From JAPKEZ01 sp047638975 (GTDB taxonomy: Bacteria; Planctomycetota; UBA1135): DNA of 64,000 nt. The notes beneath the pieces were generated by a model that was given only the letters and a program-made list of their open reading frames with translations, was not told the DNA's origin and searched no databases. The DNA lies in the NCBI GenBank assembly GCA_047638975.1, contig JBLINB010000004.1, positions 1-64,000 of the forward strand. The letters are read 5' to 3'. This document shows, piece after piece, positions 27,217 to 35,961 of the stretch. The translations under genes and the position numbers were made by a program. Position 1 is the first letter of the stretch, and every line of letters begins with the position of its first letter.

Positions 27217-29874
27217 ATGGCGATCCTCACCGCACTACTCCTGCTATTTACCGTAAATGCCAATGAAACGCTGCATGCTCCGCATGATTCTAGCTATGGC
27301 ATAGCTAGTGCCCTATTAGCTAACGGCGATGTAGTAACAGCGATTGTAGGCTCTGAGCAGCAAGTTATGGTTACTCGCGATGGCGGTTACAGCTGGCACA
27401 TCATCGCTGGCGAAGCATTACAGCTGGCTAATGCTACTTCTATTACTTATCACCCGGGTCTTGATTCAAGCAATGGCCTTGGTGCTTTCGTCATAGGAAC
27501 CGACCAAGGCGTATGGACTTTTGAGCCCGACAACTATTTTGCCGTTAAAACGAGTTTTGGTTTGCACAGCGCTGACCGATCCATTCTATCGATAGATAGT
27601 CCAAGCCACGGCACGGATGGTCCAGCTGTTGCTGTAACAAAACTTGGCTCTGTTTATGCACTAGACACAAATACTTTATCCTGGTCTCCAGTTTACCAAG
27701 TAACTACCTCCGTACACTTTGCCACAAAAATAGCGATCGCACCCCATGCAAGCCTTAACAATAGCGTTAACGGTGATCAAGATATCTTCCTAGCTGCTTT
27801 TGGGCTATTGCATGTTAGTCACGATCTCGGCTTAAGCTGGTCGATTGCACCGGATTTCTCAAACCCGGCACTCGGTGTCTTCAACTGGAGCATAACTTCA
27901 ATCGATGTGTCAGATGATTACGCAAATGACAACACCTTAATGCTTGGCCGCGGACGCCTGCATCCCAGTGGCCGCTGGGACGAAGGCGATATCTGGTGTT
28001 CAAATGACAATGCCACAACCTTTAGCCGTATTTACCAGCTAGACACAGCCGTATCAGCTCTGCTGTCAACGCCTCAAGATTCAAATGGGAAAAGGTATTG
28101 GCTGGCCGCCGGACGCCAATATCCTAATCATAACAATTATTTTGGTACAGGCATTTTGCGCTCCGAAGACGGCGGTTATAACTGGAGTGATCATTCTTCG
28201 GCACAAGACTTTCTTCTAGAGGACGGGCCGGGCAAGAAAAGCGGCGCAGAAGATATGTTCAACATTTCGCAGCTACAAGTCTCGGCCGACTTCTCACAGA
28301 ATGACGAGCTAATGTACGCCCGTCAAGAAGGATTATTCATCAGCCGTAATAGTGGTAGTCACTGGCAACAGCAAGCCACGCGTTTTGCCAATCGCCTCCG
28401 TGATGTCGAAGCGACTATAGACGCTAATGGCCACGACCTCGTCTTCGGTGCCGGATACGGAACTGGCACAGTAATGTATAATGCCACCTCGGATAACAGC
28501 GAAATTGTACCTTCTCGTTCACCGATGGTTTATCAGCGCCGCATTTCGATATCACCAAATTTCGATTTAGACGGACGCCTACTCGTGGCAGGAAACGTGT
28601 ATCTGTATGAATGGCAATCGGCTGATGTTGCCCCCAGCAACCCCACTCTGTCCACATACTGGTTTGAACCTCAAGTTAATAACGTTTTAGCCAATGGCAA
28701 AGATGCAGGCTATCCACGCGGTGTACAATATTCTCCAAACTTTGACCCTACTGGCACTACTGCCACGGCTGACGAAACCTTTTTTTGGTTTTCAGCTCAA
28801 GGGCAAATGCGCCGTACTAGCGACAACGGGTTAACATCCGAGCGCTTATTTGAAGACACTCTAGGCGCGCCTACCGACCGAATGCAGTGCGTCGCAATTG
28901 CTCCGACCTACGACGCTAGTGGTAGCCGCACCGATGTCTACGCCGGAACCATCGGTGGCATCGTCTACCGATTACTAGACACGCAATGGCTAGAGCTATT
29001 TGATTTCGATAACCAAATTATAAAACTAGTTGTCGATCCAAGTTATAGAAGGCCATCAAATCCAACGCTATTTGCGCTATCCAATAAGGCACCTTACGTT
29101 TATAAAATCACTGATTCCTTAGTAGCGCCTTTGGCGCAACCCCTCAAATATAATCTCAGCGGTGTTTTGCCCACAGGGATTGCTTTGAACCCAAATTTCA
29201 AAGAAGAGCCCATAATCTATATCGCAACGAAAGCGTGTGGTGCTTTCCAGTTACACCTCTCGGAAACAAATCCACAATGGGTTCCATTCGGTAGCAACAG
29301 ACCATTATCAGCTGTTGATGATATTTGCTTGTCAAAAAGTTTTGCTACAGATGGCAAGGCGTACTTGGCCACAACTAATGGCATGATGCAGTTAGATTCA
29401 AATAATCTCTGGCAAGACATCAACGGAATATTTCGACTAGATGATACCGACGAATCTATAAGTACTTACTCACCGAACAACCCCAATGTCATTGAGCCTA
29501 GCCATATATGGCCGTGGGCTAAAGCAGCTCGCTGGAATTTACCGCCTAGACTAGAAGGAACTGGCGACGAAATCATAGTTGCTAATTATGACGACGACTA
29601 CCTCACATGCCCCGTGCGCGGCACTTCGGTGAGCGTACTGACCTTCCAGGGGCCAGGACTTGGCGAAGTTTTACTAGAGCTTATTGACCCTGACACTACG
29701 GCAATAATAGCGTCTCAAAACTACGATCTATCAGAAAGTGCTGCTAATGCCTCTGAGTTAATTGTCGGCTTGAGCATTCCAGACCCATCAAAGATTTATA
29801 CCTTTAAGGTAACGGCACAGCTCGGTCAATCCGAGAGAATTGTTATCGACGGTATTGAAGTAACACTAAACTAA
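27217..29874 (+). CDS. Secreted Asp-box (BNR-like) beta-propeller protein
   Basis: The 885-residue protein has a signal peptide (about 1-16). It carries repeated Asp-box-type motifs that stabilise sialidase/sortilin-type propellers, including VTRDGGYSW (52-60), VSHDLGLSW (about 205-213), RSEDGGYNW (about 313-321) and ISRNSGSHW (about 371-379). A final domain (about 790-885) looks like a beta-sandwich. No sialidase catalytic FRIP or Arg triad is evident, so it is more likely a binding or structural exoprotein. It is convergent with murB, with two bases between the stops, and no terminator is visible there. Confidence 0.75.
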   Translation: MAILTALLLLFTVNANETLHAPHDSSYGIASALLANGDVVTAIVGSEQQVMVTRDGGYSWHIIAGEALQLANATSITYHPGLDSSNGLGAFVIGTDQGVWTFEPDNYFAVKTSFGLHSADRSILSIDSPSHGTDGPAVAVTKLGSVYALDTNTLSWSPVYQVTTSVHFATKIAIAPHASLNNSVNGDQDIFLAAFGLLHVSHDLGLSWSIAPDFSNPALGVFNWSITSIDVSDDYANDNTLMLGRGRLHPSGRWDEGDIWCSNDNATTFSRIYQLDTAVSALLSTPQDSNGKRYWLAAGRQYPNHNNYFGTGILRSEDGGYNWSDHSSAQDFLLEDGPGKKSGAEDMFNISQLQVSADFSQNDELMYARQEGLFISRNSGSHWQQQATRFANRLRDVEATIDANGHDLVFGAGYGTGTVMYNATSDNSEIVPSRSPMVYQRRISISPNFDLDGRLLVAGNVYLYEWQSADVAPSNPTLSTYWFEPQVNNVLANGKDAGYPRGVQYSPNFDPTGTTATADETFFWFSAQGQMRRTSDNGLTSERLFEDTLGAPTDRMQCVAIAPTYDASGSRTDVYAGTIGGIVYRLLDTQWLELFDFDNQIIKLVVDPSYRRPSNPTLFALSNKAPYVYKITDSLVAPLAQPLKYNLSGVLPTGIALNPNFKEEPIIYIATKACGAFQLHLSETNPQWVPFGSNRPLSAVDDICLSKSFATDGKAYLATTNGMMQLDSNNLWQDINGIFRLDDTDESISTYSPNNPNVIEPSHIWPWAKAARWNLPPRLEGTGDEIIVANYDDDYLTCPVRGTSVSVLTFQGPGLGEVLLELIDPDTTAIIASQNYDLSESAANASELIVGLSIPDPSKIYTFKVTAQLGQSERIVIDGIEVTLN

Positions 29875-29876
29875 AC

Positions 29877-30770
29877 TTAATTCCAAACGACTAGTTCACG
29901 CACTAAGTCTACTTTAGTTTCTGCCAAAACTTTGGCATGCATTTTCTCTAACAGCTCGACTATATCGGCAGCTGTTGCGCCGCCAGTGTTGATAATAAAG
30001 TTCGCGTGTTTCGGCGACACTTCTGCACTGCCTACGCGTAATCCTTTTAAGCCACAACTGTCTAACAAACGTCCGGCGGAATCGCCTGGAGGGTTTTTAA
30101 ATGCACAGCCGGCACTTGGCACCGTCACGGGTTGGCTAGCATTCTTTGCGCGCAACAACTGCTCTTGAGCATGCTTAATTGCCGGTTTAGAAGACTTCTC
30201 TAGGTTGAGTAAGGCTTCAAGAACAACCGCGCCCTTCAAGTTGCCGTCGCGATATTTTGGAGAAATACTCTCGCGAGTGTGCTCTTCTATTTTTAGATGA
30301 TCGCCCACTCCTGGCACCCATAGCGTAACATTTTCGACTAAATCCCAGATACCCCAATCGGAGCTGCCGGCATTCATTGCCAGCGCGCCACCCAGTTGTC
30401 CGGGAACACCGATTAATTTCTCGAAGCCTGACAATTTCAATTCATATGCCGCACGGATTAACGACGGCAACGTAGCTCCTGACCATATACGAAAACCATT
30501 ACCATCTTGAAAAATACGTCGCATACTACCGGTGTGAATAACTGCACCATCAAAACCACTATCACACGGCACTGAATTAGCGCCGGCTCCGATCATTCGC
30601 CATGCAATGCCATCTATTTCTAGTTGAGTAAGTAGCTCGGCTAAATGCTCTGGCTTTTGCGGCTCAAAAAACATGGATGCCATACCACCTACGCGCAGTG
30701 TAGTGTATTCACTCAAACACACATCACGGCGCAACGGGCCAAACTTAGAGTACTTTTCTGATGTATCCAT
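29877..30770 (-). CDS. murB: UDP-N-acetylenolpyruvoylglucosamine reductase
   Basis: MurB makes UDP-MurNAc. The FAD-domain motif GAGANSVPCDSGFDGAV (about 62-78) and GVPGQLGGALAMNAG (about 121-135) are present. The proton-donor position in the AGCAFKNP motif is Cys rather than Ser, a substitution known in other MurB proteins. The C-terminal Glu in VRELVVW is retained. Length is 297 residues, consistent with the shorter type II class. The start overlaps murC by 26 bases and has one of the few clear Shine-Dalgarno sequences in the window (AGGAG, six bases before ATG). It is the last gene of the dcw operon. Confidence 0.93.
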   Translation of the reverse strand: MDTSEKYSKFGPLRRDVCLSEYTTLRVGGMASMFFEPQKPEHLAELLTQLEIDGIAWRMIGAGANSVPCDSGFDGAVIHTGSMRRIFQDGNGFRIWSGATLPSLIRAAYELKLSGFEKLIGVPGQLGGALAMNAGSSDWGIWDLVENVTLWVPGVGDHLKIEEHTRESISPKYRDGNLKGAVVLEALLNLEKSSKPAIKHAQEQLLRAKNASQPVTVPSAGCAFKNPPGDSAGRLLDSCGLKGLRVGSAEVSPKHANFIINTGGATAADIVELLEKMHAKVLAETKVDLVRELVVWN

Positions 30771-32070
30771 CTATATCTCCTGCACCGAGGCATAATACCA
30801 CTGAACCGGCCGTCGCATGCGACAGCGACCATTGTAAACCATCTAGCATCTGCTCGCAAAACATGTGCGAACGCTGCGGATGCCGCACCTCGAGGTCGGG
30901 CAATAAGTCTTTAGAGTCGGCCTTGCATGACTCTACATCACGTGCCCTGAAAATAGGTAGCAATACCACCGACGATGCCGCGTCTAAGCACTCGGCGTAC
31001 AAATCACGATAATCTTGAAAGCGCTGTGCTTGGTGCGGTTGAAAAACCACATTGATTGCCGCGGATGGCCAGCGTTGTTGCGCAGCATTAAGCGTCGCTG
31101 CCACTTCGGTTGGATGATGCGCATAGTCACTAACCAATTTGACACTACCGCCATCAACATCTATTTCACGGAGTAATTCTAAACGGCGCGCTGCACCAGA
31201 AAAGCTTGATAAGGCGTGGCTGACTTGCTCATCGCTCAAATTGAAGTCGCGCAATACTGCGGCAACTAAGGATGCATTACGACGATTATGATCACCGAAT
31301 AATCCGAGCGGTACATTTTCGTCTAGCAAATCACAATCTTGCCAAGCAGCCTCAGTGCTGTGCCTTAAATCCTGCGGAGCTTCTGGACCAGCAAACACTT
31401 TGCCAGTAGTCGAAGTGTTTCGGAGAAATTTTTCGAAAGACTCGCTTACTTCAGGCAGACCACCGGGATAAGTATCAGGATGCTCTGCAGCAACATTTAT
31501 CAATGCTACCTGCGTTGGATGCAGGTGATGAAATGAGCGCGCGTATTCGCATGACTCGACAATCAATGGTAAAGCCGGGTTGCCCCATGCTGAAGACGAT
31601 TTGAGCTGTGGAACTTCGGCGCCAACTAAGTAACCCACTTCTACGCCAGCTTCACGTAACCCATATGCAATCCATGCGGTACAAGTAGTTTTACCGTGAG
31701 TTCCGGCGACCGCTAACAGCGGACGTATTTTCGATATCTCTCCGAGAAATTCTGCGTACAAACATGGACGCGCCGTGTGCTCAACGCACTGTTCAAACAC
31801 CGGGTCACTTGCAGGCACTGCGGCGGAGCGCACCACCCATGATGCTCGCGGTGCTGTTGCAAGCTCGCACCATTCAAGCCCCAGTTCGAACAACTTGTCA
31901 TCGGCGGCTAAAGCCTTGGCGTCGCAACCGTAAACCTGCCATCCAGCTTGCAAAAAGAACACGGCTAGACCACGCATGCCGCAACCAGCAACTCCGACAA
32001 AAACTACACTCTTACCGTTTGCCAAAGCAAGTTGGTCGATAGAGGTAGAATTTAGGGTTGGGGCGTGCAT
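30745..32070 (-). CDS. murC: UDP-N-acetylmuramate--L-alanine ligase
   Basis: MurC adds L-Ala to UDP-MurNAc. It has the N-terminal Rossmann motif GVAGCGMRGLA (about 26-36), the ATP loop GTHGKTT (about 124-130), the ESCEYARSF metal region, FSGAARRLE and DYAHHPTEV in the C-terminal domain. Length 441 is typical. The usual DHxDxY segment is written AEHPDTY here, with Glu replacing Asp. It follows murG after nine bases. Confidence 0.95.
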   Translation of the reverse strand: MHAPTLNSTSIDQLALANGKSVVFVGVAGCGMRGLAVFFLQAGWQVYGCDAKALAADDKLFELGLEWCELATAPRASWVVRSAAVPASDPVFEQCVEHTARPCLYAEFLGEISKIRPLLAVAGTHGKTTCTAWIAYGLREAGVEVGYLVGAEVPQLKSSSAWGNPALPLIVESCEYARSFHHLHPTQVALINVAAEHPDTYPGGLPEVSESFEKFLRNTSTTGKVFAGPEAPQDLRHSTEAAWQDCDLLDENVPLGLFGDHNRRNASLVAAVLRDFNLSDEQVSHALSSFSGAARRLELLREIDVDGGSVKLVSDYAHHPTEVAATLNAAQQRWPSAAINVVFQPHQAQRFQDYRDLYAECLDAASSVVLLPIFRARDVESCKADSKDLLPDLEVRHPQRSHMFCEQMLDGLQWSLSHATAGSVVLCLGAGDIDGYIRKVL

Positions 32071-32079
32071 ATTTATAGT

Positions 32080-33108
32080 TTATGGTTTTCTTTGACCGAT
32101 TTCTTCTAGGTAATCGCAAGCAATTTGCTGGCCATTGCTTGTATATGAGGCCATCAATGCCTCACGCATCGCAGCACGCTCAGACGGGTTCGCTAAAATT
32201 TCAAATAGTTGATACTGACTTGCTTGGCTGCCGTCAAATATTCGGACTCCGGGAGACAACTGCTCGGCATTTAACTGCTGTTGACGATCTTTATGCATAT
32301 ACGGCATGACCATCGTCGGCAAATGGTGCGTCCAAACTTCGGCAAGGGTCGAAGCTCCACCGCGACTTAGCATAAAATCTGCACAGGCATAAGCGCTACC
32401 CATATCAGAACAATGTTCAAGCACTACGCCGTTGATACCACAAGCATCGACAGCTTCTTGAACGGCCTGTTTTTTACTCGCACCCGTCAAACACAACAAC
32501 TGCCATTCTGCGGCATGCAATTGCGGCAGCATGCTCGCAACGTGTTGATTCAAGCTAGCTGCACCTTGCGAGCCACCCATTGTTAGCAGCACTGGACGCT
32601 GCATGTCAAAGCCAAACTTTTGGCAAGCCTGTTCGCGAGATGGCAAGGCGATTGACTTGCGCGATATGGGGCCGACCACGGTTGCACGCGGCAACTCTAG
32701 CGCGGTCTTTTCAAACATCACTAACACCCGTTCGGCAAAACGACTGACTAACTTTACTGATTTACCAGCGACGACATTGCCTTCTAGACAAACAATAGGA
32801 CGTCGCGGAGAAGCTAATGCCGTTGCACCACCATAGCCGCCAAGGCTTACTAATACCTGTGGATCGAATTCGCGACAGTATCGACGCACTGCCCCAAAGG
32901 CCTTCACTACTGCCAAAGGTCGCGGTAAACGCGAGCCGTCAATTGCTAAGCTACGGTGCGGGATTTCATCGCCAATATAATTCGCTTCGACTTTACGTCC
33001 GCTTAACCAAAACTCTACTTGATGTCCACGCGCCAACAATTCTTCGGCAATGCCAATTGCTGGGGTTAGATGACCTCCGGTTCCTCCGCCTATAAAAGCA
33101 ACGCGCAT
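32080..33108 (-). CDS. murG: Lipid II-forming GlcNAc transferase
   Basis: MurG transfers GlcNAc to lipid I at the inner face of the membrane. The GT28 motifs are GGTGGHLTPA (8-17), SLGGYGG, GGSQGA (about 178-183) and SRGGASTLAE (about 249-258). Length is 342 residues. The ATG is in a TAATG overlap with the LysM gene. Its position between ftsW and murC follows the canonical dcw order apart from the inserted LysM gene. Confidence 0.95.
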   Translation of the reverse strand: MRVAFIGGGTGGHLTPAIGIAEELLARGHQVEFWLSGRKVEANYIGDEIPHRSLAIDGSRLPRPLAVVKAFGAVRRYCREFDPQVLVSLGGYGGATALASPRRPIVCLEGNVVAGKSVKLVSRFAERVLVMFEKTALELPRATVVGPISRKSIALPSREQACQKFGFDMQRPVLLTMGGSQGAASLNQHVASMLPQLHAAEWQLLCLTGASKKQAVQEAVDACGINGVVLEHCSDMGSAYACADFMLSRGGASTLAEVWTHHLPTMVMPYMHKDRQQQLNAEQLSPGVRIFDGSQASQYQLFEILANPSERAAMREALMASYTSNGQQIACDYLEEIGQRKP

Positions 33109-33728
33109 TACTGAGGCGGAATGATGAGCGATTGCCCCACGCGAATGCTGTTGGCATCCTTTAAATTATTTGCCTTTATGATCAAGTCCACTTTCTTGCT
33201 CGTGCCATAGAAGCGGTCTGAGATAACACCAAGGACATCTCCGGATTGCACGACATAAGTTTGCGCATCTGTTTTGACAGGCACCTCTTGCAATCTTATT
33301 TGCAACTGCATGCCAATCGTTATCGCACGTTCGTTAGTGATGTTATTCCAGTCCATAATATCACGGTAACGGTTTGAGTCGCCAAGTTCGCGTTTCGCTA
33401 TCGCTCCGAGAGTATCTCCTTGACGCACTACCACAATGCGCAAGTCGTCAGAGAAGGGTTCAGGTGTCGGCATTGGTGGATCGATTCCGACGGGCCGCGG
33501 TACAGGGTCAGACCCAGTGCCTGGTGTAAAATCAGATGGAGTAATGTACTGTACACGTTGCGATTTAGGCAATAAGCGCACGGAGTCCAAGTCGGTAGGC
33601 TGAATAATCACTGAGGCTGGCTCTGCATCGGCAGGATTAGCCTGGTCAGAACCAAAATATAAACCTAGAAGTGCAATTACAAATAGAGCAACAAACCCGA
33701 GGACTGCGTTTTTTGTGAAGTTATTCAT
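33108..33728 (-). CDS. Membrane-anchored protein with two LysM domains
   Basis: A 206-residue protein with an N-terminal transmembrane helix (about 8-27) and a Pro-rich spacer. Two LysM modules follow: VVRQGDTLGAIAKRELGD (starting about 100) and YVVQSGDVLGVISDRFYGT (starting about 156). It ends IIPPQ. LysM modules bind GlcNAc-containing glycans, so this is likely an inner-membrane protein that contacts nascent peptidoglycan. It is embedded in the dcw operon: its ATG overlaps the ftsW stop by four bases and its stop overlaps murG. This position between ftsW and murG is not part of the standard cluster. Confidence 0.85.
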   Translation of the reverse strand: MNNFTKNAVLGFVALFVIALLGLYFGSDQANPADAEPASVIIQPTDLDSVRLLPKSQRVQYITPSDFTPGTGSDPVPRPVGIDPPMPTPEPFSDDLRIVVVRQGDTLGAIAKRELGDSNRYRDIMDWNNITNERAITIGMQLQIRLQEVPVKTDAQTYVVQSGDVLGVISDRFYGTSKKVDLIIKANNLKDANSIRVGQSLIIPPQ

Positions 33729-34819
33729 TGAAGACCAAATGTTGAAGTTTTATGGCGCATATTAGTACGCGTAGCATTAATAGCAATGCCTAGCAATAGC
33801 GACAGCGCTATCAAGGATGAACCGCCGCGGCTAACGAAAGGTAGCGGCAGGCCTTTCACTGGCAAGGCACCTACTACCATTGCCATGTTGTAAGCCGCCT
33901 GAAAAGAGATTACTACGGTAGTTGCTCCCATTAATAATATACCGTAACGATGGCTTGATTGCCGAGCCACGCGCAACCCTAAAAAAGTAAATGCCATGAA
34001 CAGCGCCCAGACTAGCAGCGTACCCACCATACCCCATTCTTCAGCAATTAATGCAAGCACAAAGTCGGTAGTGCTCTCGGGGATATATCCAAATTTAAGC
34101 ACACCATTACCAGGGCCGGCACCAAACCAGCCGCCGTGACGAAAGGCGTCGTGAGCATGTAACACTTGTTCTGGGACGCCCCCTGACCAACTGTCGAGAC
34201 GTGCGGAAAAGTGCGGGAAGATGAATAGGATTAATGCCCCTATCAAAAGCAGTACCGGCACAGAAAACAGCAACACTCGCGCAGGTAAGCCCGCGAACAA
34301 CATCACTGAGCCAGACACTACCAGCAAAATAGCTACCGATCCGACATCGGGTTGAAAAAGTACCGGTATCATCAATAACATAAAAACACCGAGCATTTTA
34401 AGAATAGGTTTTACCGACTTAACCCGCAATGGGTCTTTCGCTATCCATGATGAAAGCAAAATAGGCCACAAAACTTGCAAGAACAATGATGGTTGCAAAG
34501 ACAACGGCCCCACTTTAATCCAGCGAGTGGCTGCATTAGCGGTGTAGCCAATGCCGGTAAAGAGCATCGAACTTAGCAGTAGCCATAAAGCAATACTGAC
34601 GTGCAAACTGTAGTTTCTAACAGTATTGGGGTCGAGCTTCATTCCGACTGCAAAGGCGCAAGCAGCCACAGCTAAAAAAGAGCCGTGACGCATCAACACC
34701 GACCCTGACTCTCCGGGAGGAGCTGCCGACACCGCCACCAATAACCCCATTGCCGCTAGTGCCGCCACGCATCCTAAAAAAAGGATGGTTGCTGGACGGA
34801 ATTTAGAGGCACTTGTCAT
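33725..34819 (-). CDS. ftsW: SEDS-family peptidoglycan glycosyltransferase FtsW
   Basis: A polytopic SEDS protein that polymerises lipid II with its partner penicillin-binding protein. About nine to ten hydrophobic helices are present. The signatures are FQPDVGS, ESTTDFVLALIAEEWG (about 253-268) with the essential acidic residue, and KGLPLPFVSRGGSS (about 321-334). Length is 364 residues. It is called FtsW rather than RodA because of its position between mraY and murG and the nearby ftsI. It starts five bases after mraY. Confidence 0.92.
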   Translation of the reverse strand: MTSASKFRPATILFLGCVAALAAMGLLVAVSAAPPGESGSVLMRHGSFLAVAACAFAVGMKLDPNTVRNYSLHVSIALWLLLSSMLFTGIGYTANAATRWIKVGPLSLQPSLFLQVLWPILLSSWIAKDPLRVKSVKPILKMLGVFMLLMIPVLFQPDVGSVAILLVVSGSVMLFAGLPARVLLFSVPVLLLIGALILFIFPHFSARLDSWSGGVPEQVLHAHDAFRHGGWFGAGPGNGVLKFGYIPESTTDFVLALIAEEWGMVGTLLVWALFMAFTFLGLRVARQSSHRYGILLMGATTVVISFQAAYNMAMVVGALPVKGLPLPFVSRGGSSLIALSLLLGIAINATRTNMRHKTSTFGLQ

Positions 34820-34824
34820 TGGTT

Positions 34825-35961
34825 TTAACGCAATTTAATGAGCAGCAATCCTAAGCTAGCGAACAACGCTGACATCACCCAGAAGCGCAAGACGATTCGC
34901 GATTCTGGCATTTTCTCTAACTGCCAAATATGATGTATGGGCGCAATTTTGAACAATCGTTTCTTAGATATTTTATACCAGCCAATCTGGAGAAAGCTAC
35001 TCGCGAATTCGACGGTAAAGACACCTGCGATTAAAACTAGAAGCACTTCTTGCTTCGACACTAATGCGAAATAAGCCATTGCGGCCCCTAAAGGTAATGA
35101 CCCACTATCTCCCATGAATATTAATGCTGGGCTAGCGTTGAACCATAAAAAGCCTAGACTGGCGCCAAGGGTTGCAGCTACCAAGACAGTCACTTCGCCA
35201 GCACCTGGTATAAAAGGCAAATGTAGATATGCGGCGTAGCCCTCATGGCCTACGAAGTAAGTGCTTAAGCCTAGAGCTGCTAGCACTGGTACCGCAGAGC
35301 CTACGGCAAGGCCATCAAGTCCGTCGGTAATGTTGGCCGCATGGCTAAACCCCAGTATGCACAACATCTGCACGGAAAAGAAAATAGCCGCTAGCACATA
35401 TATATTCAAGCCGGGTCCAATAACCCAGTCTTTAAAAACTGGCAAAAATATATGACGCAATTGCGGATAACTGCTCGTCTCACTTCCGAGTTGCCATAGC
35501 AGGCCAACGACTAAGGCCACCAACAACATGGTGGACAGCATCTTGCTGGTACGCGACAAGCCATCACGAGGATCATCATCGCATGCTTTTATTTGATCAT
35601 CAAAGAAACCGATGGTCCCCATGCCGACCATTAAGACCATACCGATTAAAACCAGTGGCTCGTCAATGCGTCCGAAGAACATGGTGCTAATCAAAACGGC
35701 AGCTAGCCAAAAAACACCGCCCATTGTTGGCGTGCCAGCCTTGTTGGCCGCGCGGTATGCATCACCGACTGCTTTACTATCCGATTCATCTGCGCGCTCA
35801 ACAACTGCTGACTCGCGCAAGCGCGCTATCAATGGATTACCAATTAGGATTGCTATTACAAACGAAAATATGAATGCCATTCCAGCACGCACACCGATGT
35901 AATTGAAGGCGGCGAAAGGTCCGAAAGCTTCGGACAAATAAGGTGTTAGCCAGTGAATCAT
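34825..35961 (-). CDS. mraY: Phospho-MurNAc-pentapeptide transferase MraY
   Basis: MraY makes lipid I on undecaprenyl phosphate. The membrane enzyme shows KAGTPTMGG, GFFDDQIKA with the Asp pair, NITDGLDGLA and FMGDSGSLPLG. The C-terminal loop normally reading PIHHHFE is PIHHIWQ here, so the third His and the Glu are changed. Length is 378 residues with about ten helices. The ATG overlaps the murF stop by four bases. No murD follows it, unlike the usual mraY-murD-ftsW order. Confidence 0.95.
   Translation of the reverse strand: MIHWLTPYLSEAFGPFAAFNYIGVRAGMAFIFSFVIAILIGNPLIARLRESAVVERADESDSKAVGDAYRAANKAGTPTMGGVFWLAAVLISTMFFGRIDEPLVLIGMVLMVGMGTIGFFDDQIKACDDDPRDGLSRTSKMLSTMLLVALVVGLLWQLGSETSSYPQLRHIFLPVFKDWVIGPGLNIYVLAAIFFSVQMLCILGFSHAANITDGLDGLAVGSAVPVLAALGLSTYFVGHEGYAAYLHLPFIPGAGEVTVLVAATLGASLGFLWFNASPALIFMGDSGSLPLGAAMAYFALVSKQEVLLVLIAGVFTVEFASSFLQIGWYKISKKRLFKIAPIHHIWQLEKMPESRIVLRFWVMSALFASLGLLLIKLR

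Noticed and set aside
29877..30770. MurB inactive because the catalytic Ser is Cys
   Set aside because: Cys at this position is known in other MurB proteins, and the FAD motifs and the C-terminal Glu are kept.
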